From Bacteroidota bacterium (GTDB lineage: Bacteria > Bacteroidota > JABWAT01), in assembly GCA_023151185.1 (NCBI GenBank), contig JAKLJL010000008.1, positions 79,508 to 143,507 on the forward strand: a stretch of 64,000 nucleotides of DNA, in the 5' to 3' direction. This document shows, one piece after another, positions 45,471-55,000 of the stretch (position 1 is its first letter; each line of letters starts with the position of its first letter). The notes beneath the pieces were generated by a model. It saw only the letters and a list, made by a program, of their open reading frames with translations, did no database searches and had not been told where the DNA came from. The position numbers and the translations under genes are program-made.

Positions 45471-46801
45471 AAAGTCCGGTCTGGATTATTTTAAAACGGG
45501 AATATACCTCCCGGATCAAGTCGAAGGGATTTATCATCGGGACGATTCTGGGTCCGGTGATGATCCTGGCTCTTGCCTTTTTACCTGCAGTTATTGCCAC
45601 AATGAATCTTGGCGGACCCAAAACGGTGGTGATTTATGATGAAACCGGCCAGTACGGCTCAGAACTTCTATCCTACCAGCCTGAAAGAACCGATCCATCT
45701 GCCCTGAAACTGAAAGACCTGGCTGCAGATAAAGCTGCAGATAAAATTGCGGAAGAGCATGCCGGTGATAAATTGATTCTGGAAATGGCAGATGTTACTG
45801 AACCTGCATCCGGTTTCAGAAAAAGAATGACAGACAGCCTGGCAGCCGGGAAAATATACGGGTATCTGATGATTTCAGCCGATAGTTCTTCCCGTCCGGT
45901 CCTGGAATTTTTCAGTTCTTCGGCTTCCGACTTTTTAGCACTTTCCAACCTGGAAAAACGGGTCAATTCTCTCTTCCGCCTCAAAACTCTGGACCGTCTT
46001 GGGATAACTCCTGAAACGGCACGTGAAATCAATGAAACCGTTTCGATGAAGGTTTTTAAAGTGACCGAGAAGGGCGCAGAAGAGGATTCCGGCTCGTCAC
46101 TGATGCTTGCCTTCGGGATGGGATTTTTTATCTACATGTCCATGTTCATTTACGGATCAATGGTGATGCAGTCGGCAATGGAAGAAAAACAAAGCCGGAT
46201 TGTTGAAGTGATTATTTCATCCGTCCGTCCGTTTGACCTGCTGATGGGAAAAATACTCGGTGTGGGACTTCTGGGCCTGACCCAGTATCTGATCTGGGGG
46301 CTGACGGCAGCCGGAATCGGACTGTATGGCGCTGCGATGATTTCTGCCTTCACAGGTGGCGGGGCTGCCCCGGGGCTGGTAATCCCCTGGTATACCATTG
46401 CCGCTTTTATTCTGTACTTTGTCGGCGGATATTTAATTTTTTCAACAATTTATGCAGCCGTTGGCGCCTCGGTTGACAATATGAACGATGCCCAGCAGAT
46501 TGTGACTCCTATTGCCCTGCTGATCATTATCCCGATTCTGATGATCAGCCAGATTGTTCGGGATCCGAATTCAACACTGGCCGTTGTCCTGAGTCTGATT
46601 CCGTTTTTCTCGCCCATTTTGATGACAGCCCGGATTGCCGTTCAGGTTCCGCCCTGGTACGAAATTGCCGCATCCGGCGTTCTTATGACCGGGACCTTTA
46701 TCCTGATGGTCTGGCTTTCTGCAAAAATTTACCGGGTCGGTGTTCTCATGTACGGGAAACGGCTTACGTTTGCCGAGCTTTACCGCTGGCTCAGATACTA
46801 A
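45467..46801 (+). CDS. ABC-2 type permease (NatB-like)
   Basis: A 444-residue membrane protein with one N-terminal helix (GFIIGTILGPVMILALAF), a large extracytoplasmic domain of about 150 residues and five or six C-terminal helices, the NatB plan. Substrate could be sodium, a drug or a lipid; not readable from sequence. Translation is coupled to the ATPase by an ATGA overlap. A clean terminator follows. Confidence 0.92.
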   Translation: MKSPVWIILKREYTSRIKSKGFIIGTILGPVMILALAFLPAVIATMNLGGPKTVVIYDETGQYGSELLSYQPERTDPSALKLKDLAADKAADKIAEEHAGDKLILEMADVTEPASGFRKRMTDSLAAGKIYGYLMISADSSSRPVLEFFSSSASDFLALSNLEKRVNSLFRLKTLDRLGITPETAREINETVSMKVFKVTEKGAEEDSGSSLMLAFGMGFFIYMSMFIYGSMVMQSAMEEKQSRIVEVIISSVRPFDLLMGKILGVGLLGLTQYLIWGLTAAGIGLYGAAMISAFTGGGAAPGLVIPWYTIAAFILYFVGGYLIFSTIYAAVGASVDNMNDAQQIVTPIALLIIIPILMISQIVRDPNSTLAVVLSLIPFFSPILMTARIAVQVPPWYEIAASGVLMTGTFILMVWLSAKIYRVGVLMYGKRLTFAELYRWLRY

Positions 46802-46832
46802 AAAAGTTGCAGCCGGTTCTGCAACTTTTCTG
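46802..46832 (+). terminator. Terminator of GT9-ABC run
   Basis: A perfect 11-bp stem AAAAGTTGCAG / CTGCAACTTTT with a 6-base loop directly after the permease stop. Confidence 0.85.
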
Positions 46833-46875
46833 AAAATTTCCGACATTTCCGAAAACTGATCCGGAGAAATCCCCA

Positions 46876-47766
46876 ATGATTGGAATTCTGACTGATTCGA
46901 CCTGTGACCTGCCGGCAGATATCCTTTCCCGGTATAACATCCGGGTAATCCCCATGAAAATCCGCCTGAACCAGGAAACCTATCTCGATGGGGTTACCCT
47001 TACCGGCGACATGTTCTACCGGCATATAGCCAATTCAGAAACCCAAACCGAAACCGAGCCGCCCACGGTCGATGAGTTTGTCTTGCTTTACTCTGAAATG
47101 CTGCGGGAATGTGATGAAATTATCAGTATTCACGTCGGATCCTCCTTCTCCAAAACCGTTCAGAATGCCGGTGAAGCAATCCATCAGGGCCATAAGCAGT
47201 TTTTCAATGAACGGCTGAAAGTTAAAAAGTACGAACCGTTCAAAATCAGGGTGATCGACAGCCGGAATGTGAGCATCGGCGTCGGGATTCTGGTTTACAA
47301 GGCCCTTCAACTGATCAGGAAAGGGGTTGAATTCAACACATTGACCTCCCAGCTCCAGGATTCTGCCGCCAAAACCCGCCTGCTCTTTGCACCGAAAGAT
47401 CTGACCTATCTGAACCGGTCGAAACGCCTGACCGGATTTAAGTATCTGGTTGCCAGCCTGGCCGGATTAAAACCGGTGATTGAAGTCTGTAACGGAAAAA
47501 TGGAAAAGGTTTCCACCGTCAGGGGATATGAAGCGGCAGCCGAGTCTATTCTGGATATGATGTACAAGGGAATGGCCAATTCGCCGGATTATCTGTTTGC
47601 AGTGGCTCTGGCCGGGCAAAAGGCAGATCTGGCCGGCAATGTGATCAGTGCACGCCTGCCCGAAGGAGTTAAGGGAAGCACCGGGTATTTTGAATCGATT
47701 ATCGGATCAACCATCGGGGCACACTGCGGGCCCGAAACAGTAGGAGCAGCCCTTCTTGCCGACTGA
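46876..47766 (+). CDS. DegV family fatty-acid-binding protein
   Basis: A 296-residue DegV-fold protein. ILTDSTCDLPADI at the start, the mid-protein VIDSRNVSIGVG and the C-terminal STIGAHCGPETVGAALLAD are the family hallmarks of the lipid-binding site. In Firmicutes relatives (FakB) deliver fatty acids for phosphorylation by FakA; no FakA is seen here. The ribosome site GGAGAAA precedes the ATG. Its last 11 bases overlap the nadK start. Confidence 0.93.
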   Translation: MIGILTDSTCDLPADILSRYNIRVIPMKIRLNQETYLDGVTLTGDMFYRHIANSETQTETEPPTVDEFVLLYSEMLRECDEIISIHVGSSFSKTVQNAGEAIHQGHKQFFNERLKVKKYEPFKIRVIDSRNVSIGVGILVYKALQLIRKGVEFNTLTSQLQDSAAKTRLLFAPKDLTYLNRSKRLTGFKYLVASLAGLKPVIEVCNGKMEKVSTVRGYEAAAESILDMMYKGMANSPDYLFAVALAGQKADLAGNVISARLPEGVKGSTGYFESIIGSTIGAHCGPETVGAALLAD

Positions 47767-48676
47767 TGAGTTGTTTTTTGGAATAACCGGCATCTGGAAA
47801 CCGGAGCTGTGTGATCCGATCCGGGAAATGATGAAACGGACCGCAGCCCGGTTCCCGGTTCGGTTTATGGTGTCTGAAGAGGCGATAAAGGCCCACCATC
47901 CTGTGATTATGGATGATTTCTGCCGTCTGCCCTTTATTACCGTAGCTCCGCTTGAAGCCGTTCTCGATGAAAGCCGGTTTATTCTTTCGCTTGGCGGAGA
48001 CGGAACCCTTCTGAAAACAGCCCGGCAGGTGGGCCGCAGGGAAAAACCCATTATCGGGGTGAATTTCGGAAAACTGGGATTCCTGACTGAAGTTAATCCG
48101 GAAGAACTGGATCTTCTGATTCCCGGCCTTCTGGATGACCGGTTTCTGATTTCAGACCGGATTGCTCTGGAAGGTGAAGTCTTTGATGAAGACGGGCAAC
48201 CGCTTGAAAACGGATATTTCTGGGCGATGAATGACATTGTTGTGGATAAATCGGGGTATTCACGCCTGATCACCCTGAAAGTTAAAGTTGGTCAGGAAGA
48301 TGCCGGAACTTACCGTGCTGACGGGGTGATTATTTCGACCGCAGCAGGTTCAACCGGATATTCCCTGGCCTCGGGCGGGCCGATTCTTCACCCGGCACTG
48401 AATGCAACCGTGATTACTCCGGTTTGTCCGCATTCGCTGACGTTAAGACCGCTGGTCGTTCCGACAAAGGAACTCATAACCATCACTGCAACCACCCAGT
48501 TTCACAAAATTCTGGTATCAGGTGACGGGCTCGGGCATGACTTTGACCGCCCGGTTATTCATGTTACAATCCGGCAGGCTGCCGAGAAAATCAAACTGGT
48601 AAAGCATCCCGGCAGGTCGTATTTCGATGTGCTCAGAGCAAAACTGATGTGGACGACCGACGGCCGTCTGTCCTGA
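47756..48676 (+). CDS. nadK: NAD kinase
   Basis: A 306-residue enzyme that phosphorylates NAD to NADP. The catalytic GGDGTLLKTAR motif begins near residue 79, with NDIVVDKSG and the AAGSTGYSLASGGPI segment conserved. The start is probably the TTG at 47756, inside the end of degV, with AGGAG 9 bases upstream; a TTG at 47771 is the alternative. The ATG at 47766 is out of frame. It overlaps degV by 11 bp. Confidence 0.94.
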   Translation: MPTDELFFGITGIWKPELCDPIREMMKRTAARFPVRFMVSEEAIKAHHPVIMDDFCRLPFITVAPLEAVLDESRFILSLGGDGTLLKTARQVGRREKPIIGVNFGKLGFLTEVNPEELDLLIPGLLDDRFLISDRIALEGEVFDEDGQPLENGYFWAMNDIVVDKSGYSRLITLKVKVGQEDAGTYRADGVIISTAAGSTGYSLASGGPILHPALNATVITPVCPHSLTLRPLVVPTKELITITATTQFHKILVSGDGLGHDFDRPVIHVTIRQAAEKIKLVKHPGRSYFDVLRAKLMWTTDGRLS

Positions 48677-48692
48677 ACCAAACGGAGAGTCA

Positions 48693-49196
48693 ATGAAACC
48701 CTCTTTACTCATGTCCCTGATCCTGACTGCAGCCGGACTTCTTTCCTGCCGGACTGCGCAGGAAAAAGCAGTCATACCGCCCCAGCATTACCCCCACGGC
48801 CGGTTTACCTATCAGCAATTTGCCGACTCGGCCGGCTGGAAACTCTGGATCAATACCGGATATGAAATCAACCCTGCAGATCTGGAAATCCTCAGGCGTG
48901 AACTGCCGGTGATGACGTTCCGGATTTATGCCGGAACCTGGTGCGGAGATTCCAAACATCAGATCCCCGATTTCTTTCACATCCTTGATGAAGCCGGTGT
49001 GCCGAAAGAAGATGCCGGCTATATCCTTTTGAACCGGGACCGGAAGGCCTGGAACGATCTTGCCGGCGCCGATTCCATCAAACGGGTTCCCACCTTTATC
49101 GTTCTCAAAAACGGTATTGAAATCGGCCGGATCACTGAAACCCCCAAATCCCGCCTTGAAACCGACCTGGTTGAAATCGTAACCCAGGCCAGGTAA
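48693..49196 (+). CDS. Thioredoxin-fold lipoprotein
   Basis: A 167-residue lipoprotein (lipobox GLLSC) with a thioredoxin-like domain. The active-site region is GTWCGDSK, a single cysteine in place of CxxC, and the cis-proline loop VPTFIVLKNGIEIGRI is intact. It begins 16 bp after nadK. A monothiol or an adaptor role is more likely than disulfide reductase activity; partners are unknown. Confidence 0.88.
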   Translation: MKPSLLMSLILTAAGLLSCRTAQEKAVIPPQHYPHGRFTYQQFADSAGWKLWINTGYEINPADLEILRRELPVMTFRIYAGTWCGDSKHQIPDFFHILDEAGVPKEDAGYILLNRDRKAWNDLAGADSIKRVPTFIVLKNGIEIGRITETPKSRLETDLVEIVTQAR

Positions 49197-49239
49197 AGTT
49201 AATTCACAACTTTCTGGTACTGAATTTGTTTTATATATA

Positions 49240-49262
49240 CGGATATCCATATATTCGGATAT
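49240..49262. promoter_or_regulatory. Probable ArsR operator overlapping the arsR start
   Basis: ATATCC (49243-49248) and GGATAT (49257-49262) form an inverted repeat with 8 bases between, within an AT-rich run (TATATAC) directly before the ATG at 49263. The unit CGGATAT also recurs directly. The position fits autorepression by ArsR. Confidence 0.6.
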
Positions 49263-49610
49263 ATGAAAACACTCTCTCATTTTTTTAAAGCGCTTTCGGA
49301 TGAAACCCGGCTGAGGATCCTTCATCTGCTGATCCAGTCCGGGGAAATCTGTGTCTGTGATCTGGAGGCAGTTTTAAAGCTGTCACAACCGAAAATATCA
49401 CGGCACCTGGCCTACCTGAGGCTTTCAGGATTGGTTTCCGCCAGAAAAAAAGGGCAGTGGGTGTACTACCGGATCTCTCCTGATCTTCCCGAAAGTCAGA
49501 ACTCATTTCTGATCCAGATTCAGTCCCTTTCGGCAACCGATCCTGTTCTGAAGGGTGATTCAGCAGCACTCCGGGGAGTTTACTGCACGGATACCTGTAC
49601 CACAATCTGA
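49263..49610 (+). CDS. arsR: ArsR-family arsenic-responsive repressor
   Basis: A 115-residue winged-helix repressor. Helix 3 holds the As(III)-binding pair CVCDLE, the recognition helix is QPKISRHLAYLRLSG, and KKGQWVYYRI is the wing. Two further cysteines lie in the C-terminal tail (YCTDTC), which may add metalloid ligands. It heads the operon arsR-acr3-arsC-arsM; acr3 begins 7 bp after its stop. Confidence 0.93.
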   Translation: MKTLSHFFKALSDETRLRILHLLIQSGEICVCDLEAVLKLSQPKISRHLAYLRLSGLVSARKKGQWVYYRISPDLPESQNSFLIQIQSLSATDPVLKGDSAALRGVYCTDTCTTI

Positions 49611-49617
49611 AGGTTTT

Positions 49618-50697
49618 ATGTCTGCACTTACTGAGAAAATGTCCTTTTTTGAACGGAATCTGACCTGGTGGGTGTTTGGCTGCATGGTAGCCGGAGTTGC
49701 CCTGGGATACGGATTCCCGCAGGTAACCGCTGCTGTGCGGGATCTGGAACTGGCCGGTGGGTCTCAGATCAACCTGCCGGTGATGGTCCTGATCTGGCTT
49801 ATGATTTACCCGATGATGCTTAAAATTGATTTCACTTCAGTAAAAAATGCCGGCAGAAAGCCCACCGGGCTGTTGATAACCCTTGCCGTTAACTGGATTG
49901 TTAAGCCCTTCAGCATGGCCTTTCTTGGCTGGCTTTTTTTTAAATGGGCTTTTTCGGGATGGATTCCGGAAAATCTGGCCAATGAGTTTCTTGCCGGGGT
50001 GATCATTCTTGCAGCGGCCCCCTGCACAGCTATGGTCTTCGTCTGGAGCCAGTTAACCGGCGGGGATCCGGCTTATACCCTGATTCAGGTCAGTATTAAC
50101 GATTTGATCATGCTGTTTGCCTTTGCCCCGATTATTTCCTTTCTGGTTGCCGGGGCAGCCGGTATCCAGATTCCGTTCGAAATTTTGCTGTATTCGGTGA
50201 TCGCCTTTATTGTTATTCCGCTGGCGGCAGGAAGTAGTACAAGGTGGATTCTGGTCAGAACCCGTGGACTCGACTGGTTTGAAAACCGCTTTCTGAGCCA
50301 GTTCGGCCCCGTCACCATAACAGCTCTCCTGCTAACCCTGGTCATTATTTTTGCCTTTCAGGCTGAAAATATGATCGAAAACTGGTTTTATGTTGTTCTG
50401 ATTTCCATTCCGATTCTGATCCAGGTCTATTTCAATTCCTCACTGACCTATCTGCTGATGCGGTTTTTCAGGGTGGAGTACACCATTGCTGCACCGGGAG
50501 CCATGATCGGAGCCTCCAATTTTTTTGAACTGGCGGTAGCAACTGCCATTGTTCTGTTCGGACCCGGAAGCGGTGCTGCACTGGCTACGGTAGTGGGAGT
50601 ATTGGTTGAAGTCCCGGTCATGCTTTCTGTTTGCCAGGCCTGCAATTCAACCCGGCATTGGTTTTCTGCTTCCGGGACACAGCACCAGCCATCCTGA
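49618..50697 (+). CDS. acr3: Acr3 arsenite efflux transporter
   Basis: A 359-residue membrane protein with about ten helices. The Acr3 motif AAPCTAMVFVWSQL, with its conserved cysteine, is present in mid-protein. It expels arsenite produced by ArsC. The ATG at 49618 is chosen over the earlier frame at 49555, which overlaps arsR. Downstream arsC begins 30 bp later. Confidence 0.95.
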   Translation: MSALTEKMSFFERNLTWWVFGCMVAGVALGYGFPQVTAAVRDLELAGGSQINLPVMVLIWLMIYPMMLKIDFTSVKNAGRKPTGLLITLAVNWIVKPFSMAFLGWLFFKWAFSGWIPENLANEFLAGVIILAAAPCTAMVFVWSQLTGGDPAYTLIQVSINDLIMLFAFAPIISFLVAGAAGIQIPFEILLYSVIAFIVIPLAAGSSTRWILVRTRGLDWFENRFLSQFGPVTITALLLTLVIIFAFQAENMIENWFYVVLISIPILIQVYFNSSLTYLLMRFFRVEYTIAAPGAMIGASNFFELAVATAIVLFGPGSGAALATVVGVLVEVPVMLSVCQACNSTRHWFSASGTQHQPS

Positions 50698-50727
50698 ATT
50701 TTATTACTGCAAAAAGAGAGACTTCAA

Positions 50728-51150
50728 ATGAAAAAGAAAATCCTGATTTTATGTACCGGCAACTCCTGCCGCAGTCAGATGGCCCACGGTTATCTGCAGT
50801 CGTTTGACTCTGATCTGGATGTTCACTCCGCCGGCACACAGGCCTCAGGGAAGTTAAATCCGGGAGCTGTTCAGGTGATGAGGGAAGACGGTATTGATAT
50901 CAGCCACCATACATCCGATTCGGTAGACAAATATCTGAACGAAGAGTGGGATTATGTCATTACCGTTTGCGGGGGTGCCAATGAATCCTGCCCGGCCTTT
51001 TATGGAAAGGTGAAAAACCGCCTGCACATCGGGTTCGACGATCCGTCGCATGCAGTGGGAACGGAAGCCTTTATAAAAAGTGAATTCGTCCGGGTCCGGG
51101 ATGAAATCCGTGCCGGATTCTGGAAATTTTACACCGAAAATTTAAAATAA
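50728..51150 (+). CDS. arsC: Arsenate reductase, thioredoxin-coupled
   Basis: A 140-residue low-molecular-weight phosphatase-like arsenate reductase. The P-loop CTGNSCRS holds the nucleophile Cys10, and the two resolving cysteines are in VCGGANESCP. It reduces arsenate to arsenite, and Acr3 exports it. The start has AGAGAG before it. Confidence 0.95.
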   Translation: MKKKILILCTGNSCRSQMAHGYLQSFDSDLDVHSAGTQASGKLNPGAVQVMREDGIDISHHTSDSVDKYLNEEWDYVITVCGGANESCPAFYGKVKNRLHIGFDDPSHAVGTEAFIKSEFVRVRDEIRAGFWKFYTENLK

Positions 51151-51163
51151 TCAGGAGTGGTGG

Positions 51164-51970
51164 ATGACTTCAGAACAGCTCAAACAGACCGTTCGGGACC
51201 ATTACGGCGAAATTGCCGCTTCAACCGGCAGGCAGGAATCCTGCTGCGGACCGACTTCCTGCTGCAACCCGGTTGCAGAAATTACCTTCAATGATCCCTA
51301 TACCGGTCTGGAAGGCTATGTTCCGGATGCCGATCTGGCCCTGGGGTGCGGAATCCCGACAGAATTCGCCGGTATTAAAACCGGGGATACCGTTCTGGAT
51401 CTGGGCAGCGGTGCAGGAAACGATGCCTTTGTCGCCCGGTCTTTAACCGGTGAAACAGGCAGGGTTCTGGGAGTTGATTTTACCCCGGCCATGATTGAAA
51501 GGGCCGTTGTAAATGCCGGAAAACTGGGTTTCAGCAATGTTGAATTCAGACTAGGGGATATTGAAAATCTGCCGGTGGAGGATGGATCCGCAGATGTTGT
51601 CATCAGCAACTGCGTTCTGAATCTCGTTCCGGACAAAGTAAAGGCATTCAGTGAAATTTACCGGGTCCTGAAACCGGGTGGTCATCTTTCTGTGTCGGAT
51701 GTGGTAATGGAAGGTAATTTACCCGATTCCCTGAAAAAAGCAGCAGAACTGTATGCGGGATGTGTCTCGGGTGCTCTTGAAAAAACCGATTATCTGGGAG
51801 TTATCCGGGCTGCAGGACTGACCTCTGTCCAAATCCGGAAGGAAAAACCCCTTCATCTCCCGGCCTCCTTTCTGGCAGACTACAGCTCACCGGCAGAAGC
51901 TGAAACCTTCAGGCACTCCGGTGGCCGCCTGCTGAGTATCACCGTTTATGCCGAAAAACCGGCAGTCTGA
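51164..51970 (+). CDS. arsM: Arsenite S-adenosylmethionine methyltransferase
   Basis: A 268-residue methyltransferase. The SAM motif is LDLGSGAGND, and the arsenic-binding cysteines are in ESCCGPTSCCNP, SNCVLNL and YAGCVSGAL. It methylates arsenite to less retained or volatile forms. Last gene of the operon, 13 bp after arsC. Confidence 0.94.
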   Translation: MTSEQLKQTVRDHYGEIAASTGRQESCCGPTSCCNPVAEITFNDPYTGLEGYVPDADLALGCGIPTEFAGIKTGDTVLDLGSGAGNDAFVARSLTGETGRVLGVDFTPAMIERAVVNAGKLGFSNVEFRLGDIENLPVEDGSADVVISNCVLNLVPDKVKAFSEIYRVLKPGGHLSVSDVVMEGNLPDSLKKAAELYAGCVSGALEKTDYLGVIRAAGLTSVQIRKEKPLHLPASFLADYSSPAEAETFRHSGGRLLSITVYAEKPAV

Positions 51971-52009
51971 TTGATTCAGACTCCGGTCCGGATTCACCCG
52001 ATCCCGGGA

Positions 52010-55000
52010 TCAGTCCTCTTTTCTGGCTTCAGTGAAGTATTTTGAAATTGCTTCCAGATCATGACTGGTTTTTGAGATGGACTGGATGGACTGAACCAGG
52101 TGGTTCGACGTATCCGCAATTTCTCTGAGACTGGTTACCATCTGACTGTTGGCTATGGTCTGCTGGGCGGTCGACTTCGAAATACTGGTTGCTGAAGTGG
52201 TCACTTCATTCTGCGACTGGTTCATTTCCCCGATTGAAACCGACATTTCTCTGGTCAGGGAAACACTTTCCAGAACTGCGGACTGGGATTCCCGGCTGAC
52301 TTTAACGGCCGAGTCCATTTCGTCGATCATATCGCTGATGGTCTGTTTGATTTCCCGGGTTGACTGATTGATTTCGTGCGACAGATTCCGGATTTCATCT
52401 GCAATGACACTGAACCGTCGGCCGATTTCACCGGCCAGAGTGGCTTCGATGGCGGCATTGAAGGCGATAAGCTGGGTCTGGTCGTTGACGTTTTCAATGA
52501 ACAGGGAGACTTTTTTAATATTTTCCGCTTTTTCTGCCAGACTTTGAATCCGGTGGACCTGCTCCTCGGTGACTGACCGGATCTTATCCATCTGGGAAAT
52601 ATTCTGTCCGGCCAGGTGGGTAACATTTTCGAGAACCCGCTGGTTATTCAGAGCCAGATGACTGACTTTCATTGCAGAGTCTTCGATGAATTTATTGCTT
52701 TGTGCCAGTTCTTCCATCGTGGCGGTGGTTTCGGCAATGGAACTGGATTGCTGGACGGTTGCAGCCGTCATTGAGGAGATATTTTCGTTCAGGTTCAGGG
52801 ATCCCGAGTAAATCTGTTTGCCTTTGGCATCCATTTCCTGCAGCAGACGGGCCAGGTCGGCATCTTTTTTCAGAATTGCATCTGTCCGCTCAGAAATTGT
52901 CCGTTCCAGTTCGGCATTTTTTTCCTGAAGGGCCCGGGCCCGCCATCCGAAAAAGAGATAGATTCCACCCGATACTGACAGAATGTAGACCAAAATCATC
53001 CACCAGGAATAATACCAGTGGGTTTCAACCCCGAATTTCACTGTCAGTTCAGGGCCCCAGTTGCCAATTTCCTTCGAGGCTCTGACCTGAAATTCATACT
53101 CCCCGCTCCGGCTTATGTTGACCGGGACGATCCGGTTGGTGGTGGGCTCTGACCAGTCTTCACTGAGCCCGAGAATCCGGGTCTGGTAATACAGATCGTT
53201 GGCCGGATAGTCAATTCCATAAAATTCAAACGTAACTGCACGGGTCGAGGCATCCAGATTTCTGAAGTCACCCGTCTTAAATTCTTCATCGCCCGTGCGC
53301 CAGGAATACAGTCTGACTTCCGGTTTTGAATAGGTCATATCCCCGCCGATGGTATAACTGGCGCAGAGGTTTGTTCCCATCCACAGGCGGTTTTTTGAAT
53401 CCACGAAAGAGGATCTGTTTGAAAAACTGGTGGATTCAAGTCCGTTTCTTTTCTTGAAGACCCGGCTGCCGGCCGGATTGCCGTCTGCATCCAGAGAAAT
53501 CAGGAATAAAAACCGGTTGGTTCCAACCCAGACTTCCTTGTCGCCTGCAGAGATAAAGCGGATATTATTCAGTGGGGCTGATGGATCAGACGGAACTTTT
53601 ACCAGAGATTTTCCCGGTTCAAAAATGAACAGTCCCGAACTGGTTCCCAGCCAGATACGGCCACGGCCACCGGCAACTATTTCATCAATCCGGTCCAGGC
53701 TGTCAGGCTGAACCGCATAGGCAGACCAGTCCGTCTCTTTCAGCCGGTTGGTTTCCGGGTCGAAAGTAAACAGTTTCCGGTTATCTCCGCCGACATAAAG
53801 GATTCCGCCGGGACCCTCTGCTGCCGTGTAGACACTGGAAGAAAGTCCCTGTCCCGGACCCAAAATTGTCACCTCAGAAGTTCCGGGAGAGATCAGGGCA
53901 AGTTCATTCAAAGCTGGCAGCCAGATTTTACCGGTTTTGTCGATAAAGAGGTGCTCGGGCTGGCTGGTAAAAGGGAAGTGGATCAGTTTTGACAGGTTCA
54001 GATCAGTCAGGGAAAGGGCATATAAATCGGTCCCGGTCACCACAACGATCCGGTTGTTTTTTTCATCAGGGGCCATGGTTCTGACAAACAGATCGCCGTC
54101 GTTCAGTTTTCTTACTTTTTCCCCTTCCTTCTCCTGCATGAAAAGCCCCTCATAGGTAGAAAAGAAGGCCCGGCCTTTGGCATCCACAATCACTTTTGAA
54201 ATGTACCGGTTCGGCAGCCCGTTACGGGTGGTTACATTTTTAAAAATGGTATGGGGTTTCAGATAAACGCCGTCATCACAGGCAATCCAGACATTTTTCT
54301 GACGGTCCGTTTTGACATCTTTGATGTAGGGAGATTTTAAAACATCCGGCTGGCGTGACGTATTCGATTTTAAGTTATAGATCAGATTCCCGTAGCCATC
54401 GGTTGCAACCAGAAAGGAACCATCATCGAGAGGCGTGATCCGGTTTGCCATTTTGACGGATTTGGTGAGGGATTTCACCGTTGAGGACAATGGAGAGGCC
54501 AGGTTTACCGTTAGTTCATACAATCCGTCATTAGCACCGATCAGAAACCGGTTTTCCTGAAGCGGAAGAACCGTCCGGATGGAGTTATCCAGACCTGGAG
54601 CCGTAAGCCGGGTGAAGGATTTCTGGTCGCCGGAAAGGTACCAGAGACCCTGTCCCAGAGTCGTAATCCAGATTCCGCCGTTTTTATCTTCTGCAAACTC
54701 AAAAGACCGGACGAAATCGACAGAAAATGAAGTTCCGGCCGGGAAACCGAATTTCTGGACTGAACTTCCGTCAATCAGGTAGAAAAAATCATCCGAAGAC
54801 ACCCAGATCCGGCCGCGGGAGTCTTCAAAAAGTGCCAGAACGCGAAGTTCCTTTCGGGTCTGGTCGAGAAGGAACGGCTTAAAACCGTCATTGAGGCTGG
54901 TCCCTGCAGCATAGTTCAGGCCGCCGTTGGTCCCGACCCAGAGTTTCCCTCCGGAATCCAGAAAAACCACTTTAACATATTGACTCAGCAGTCCGTCGGT

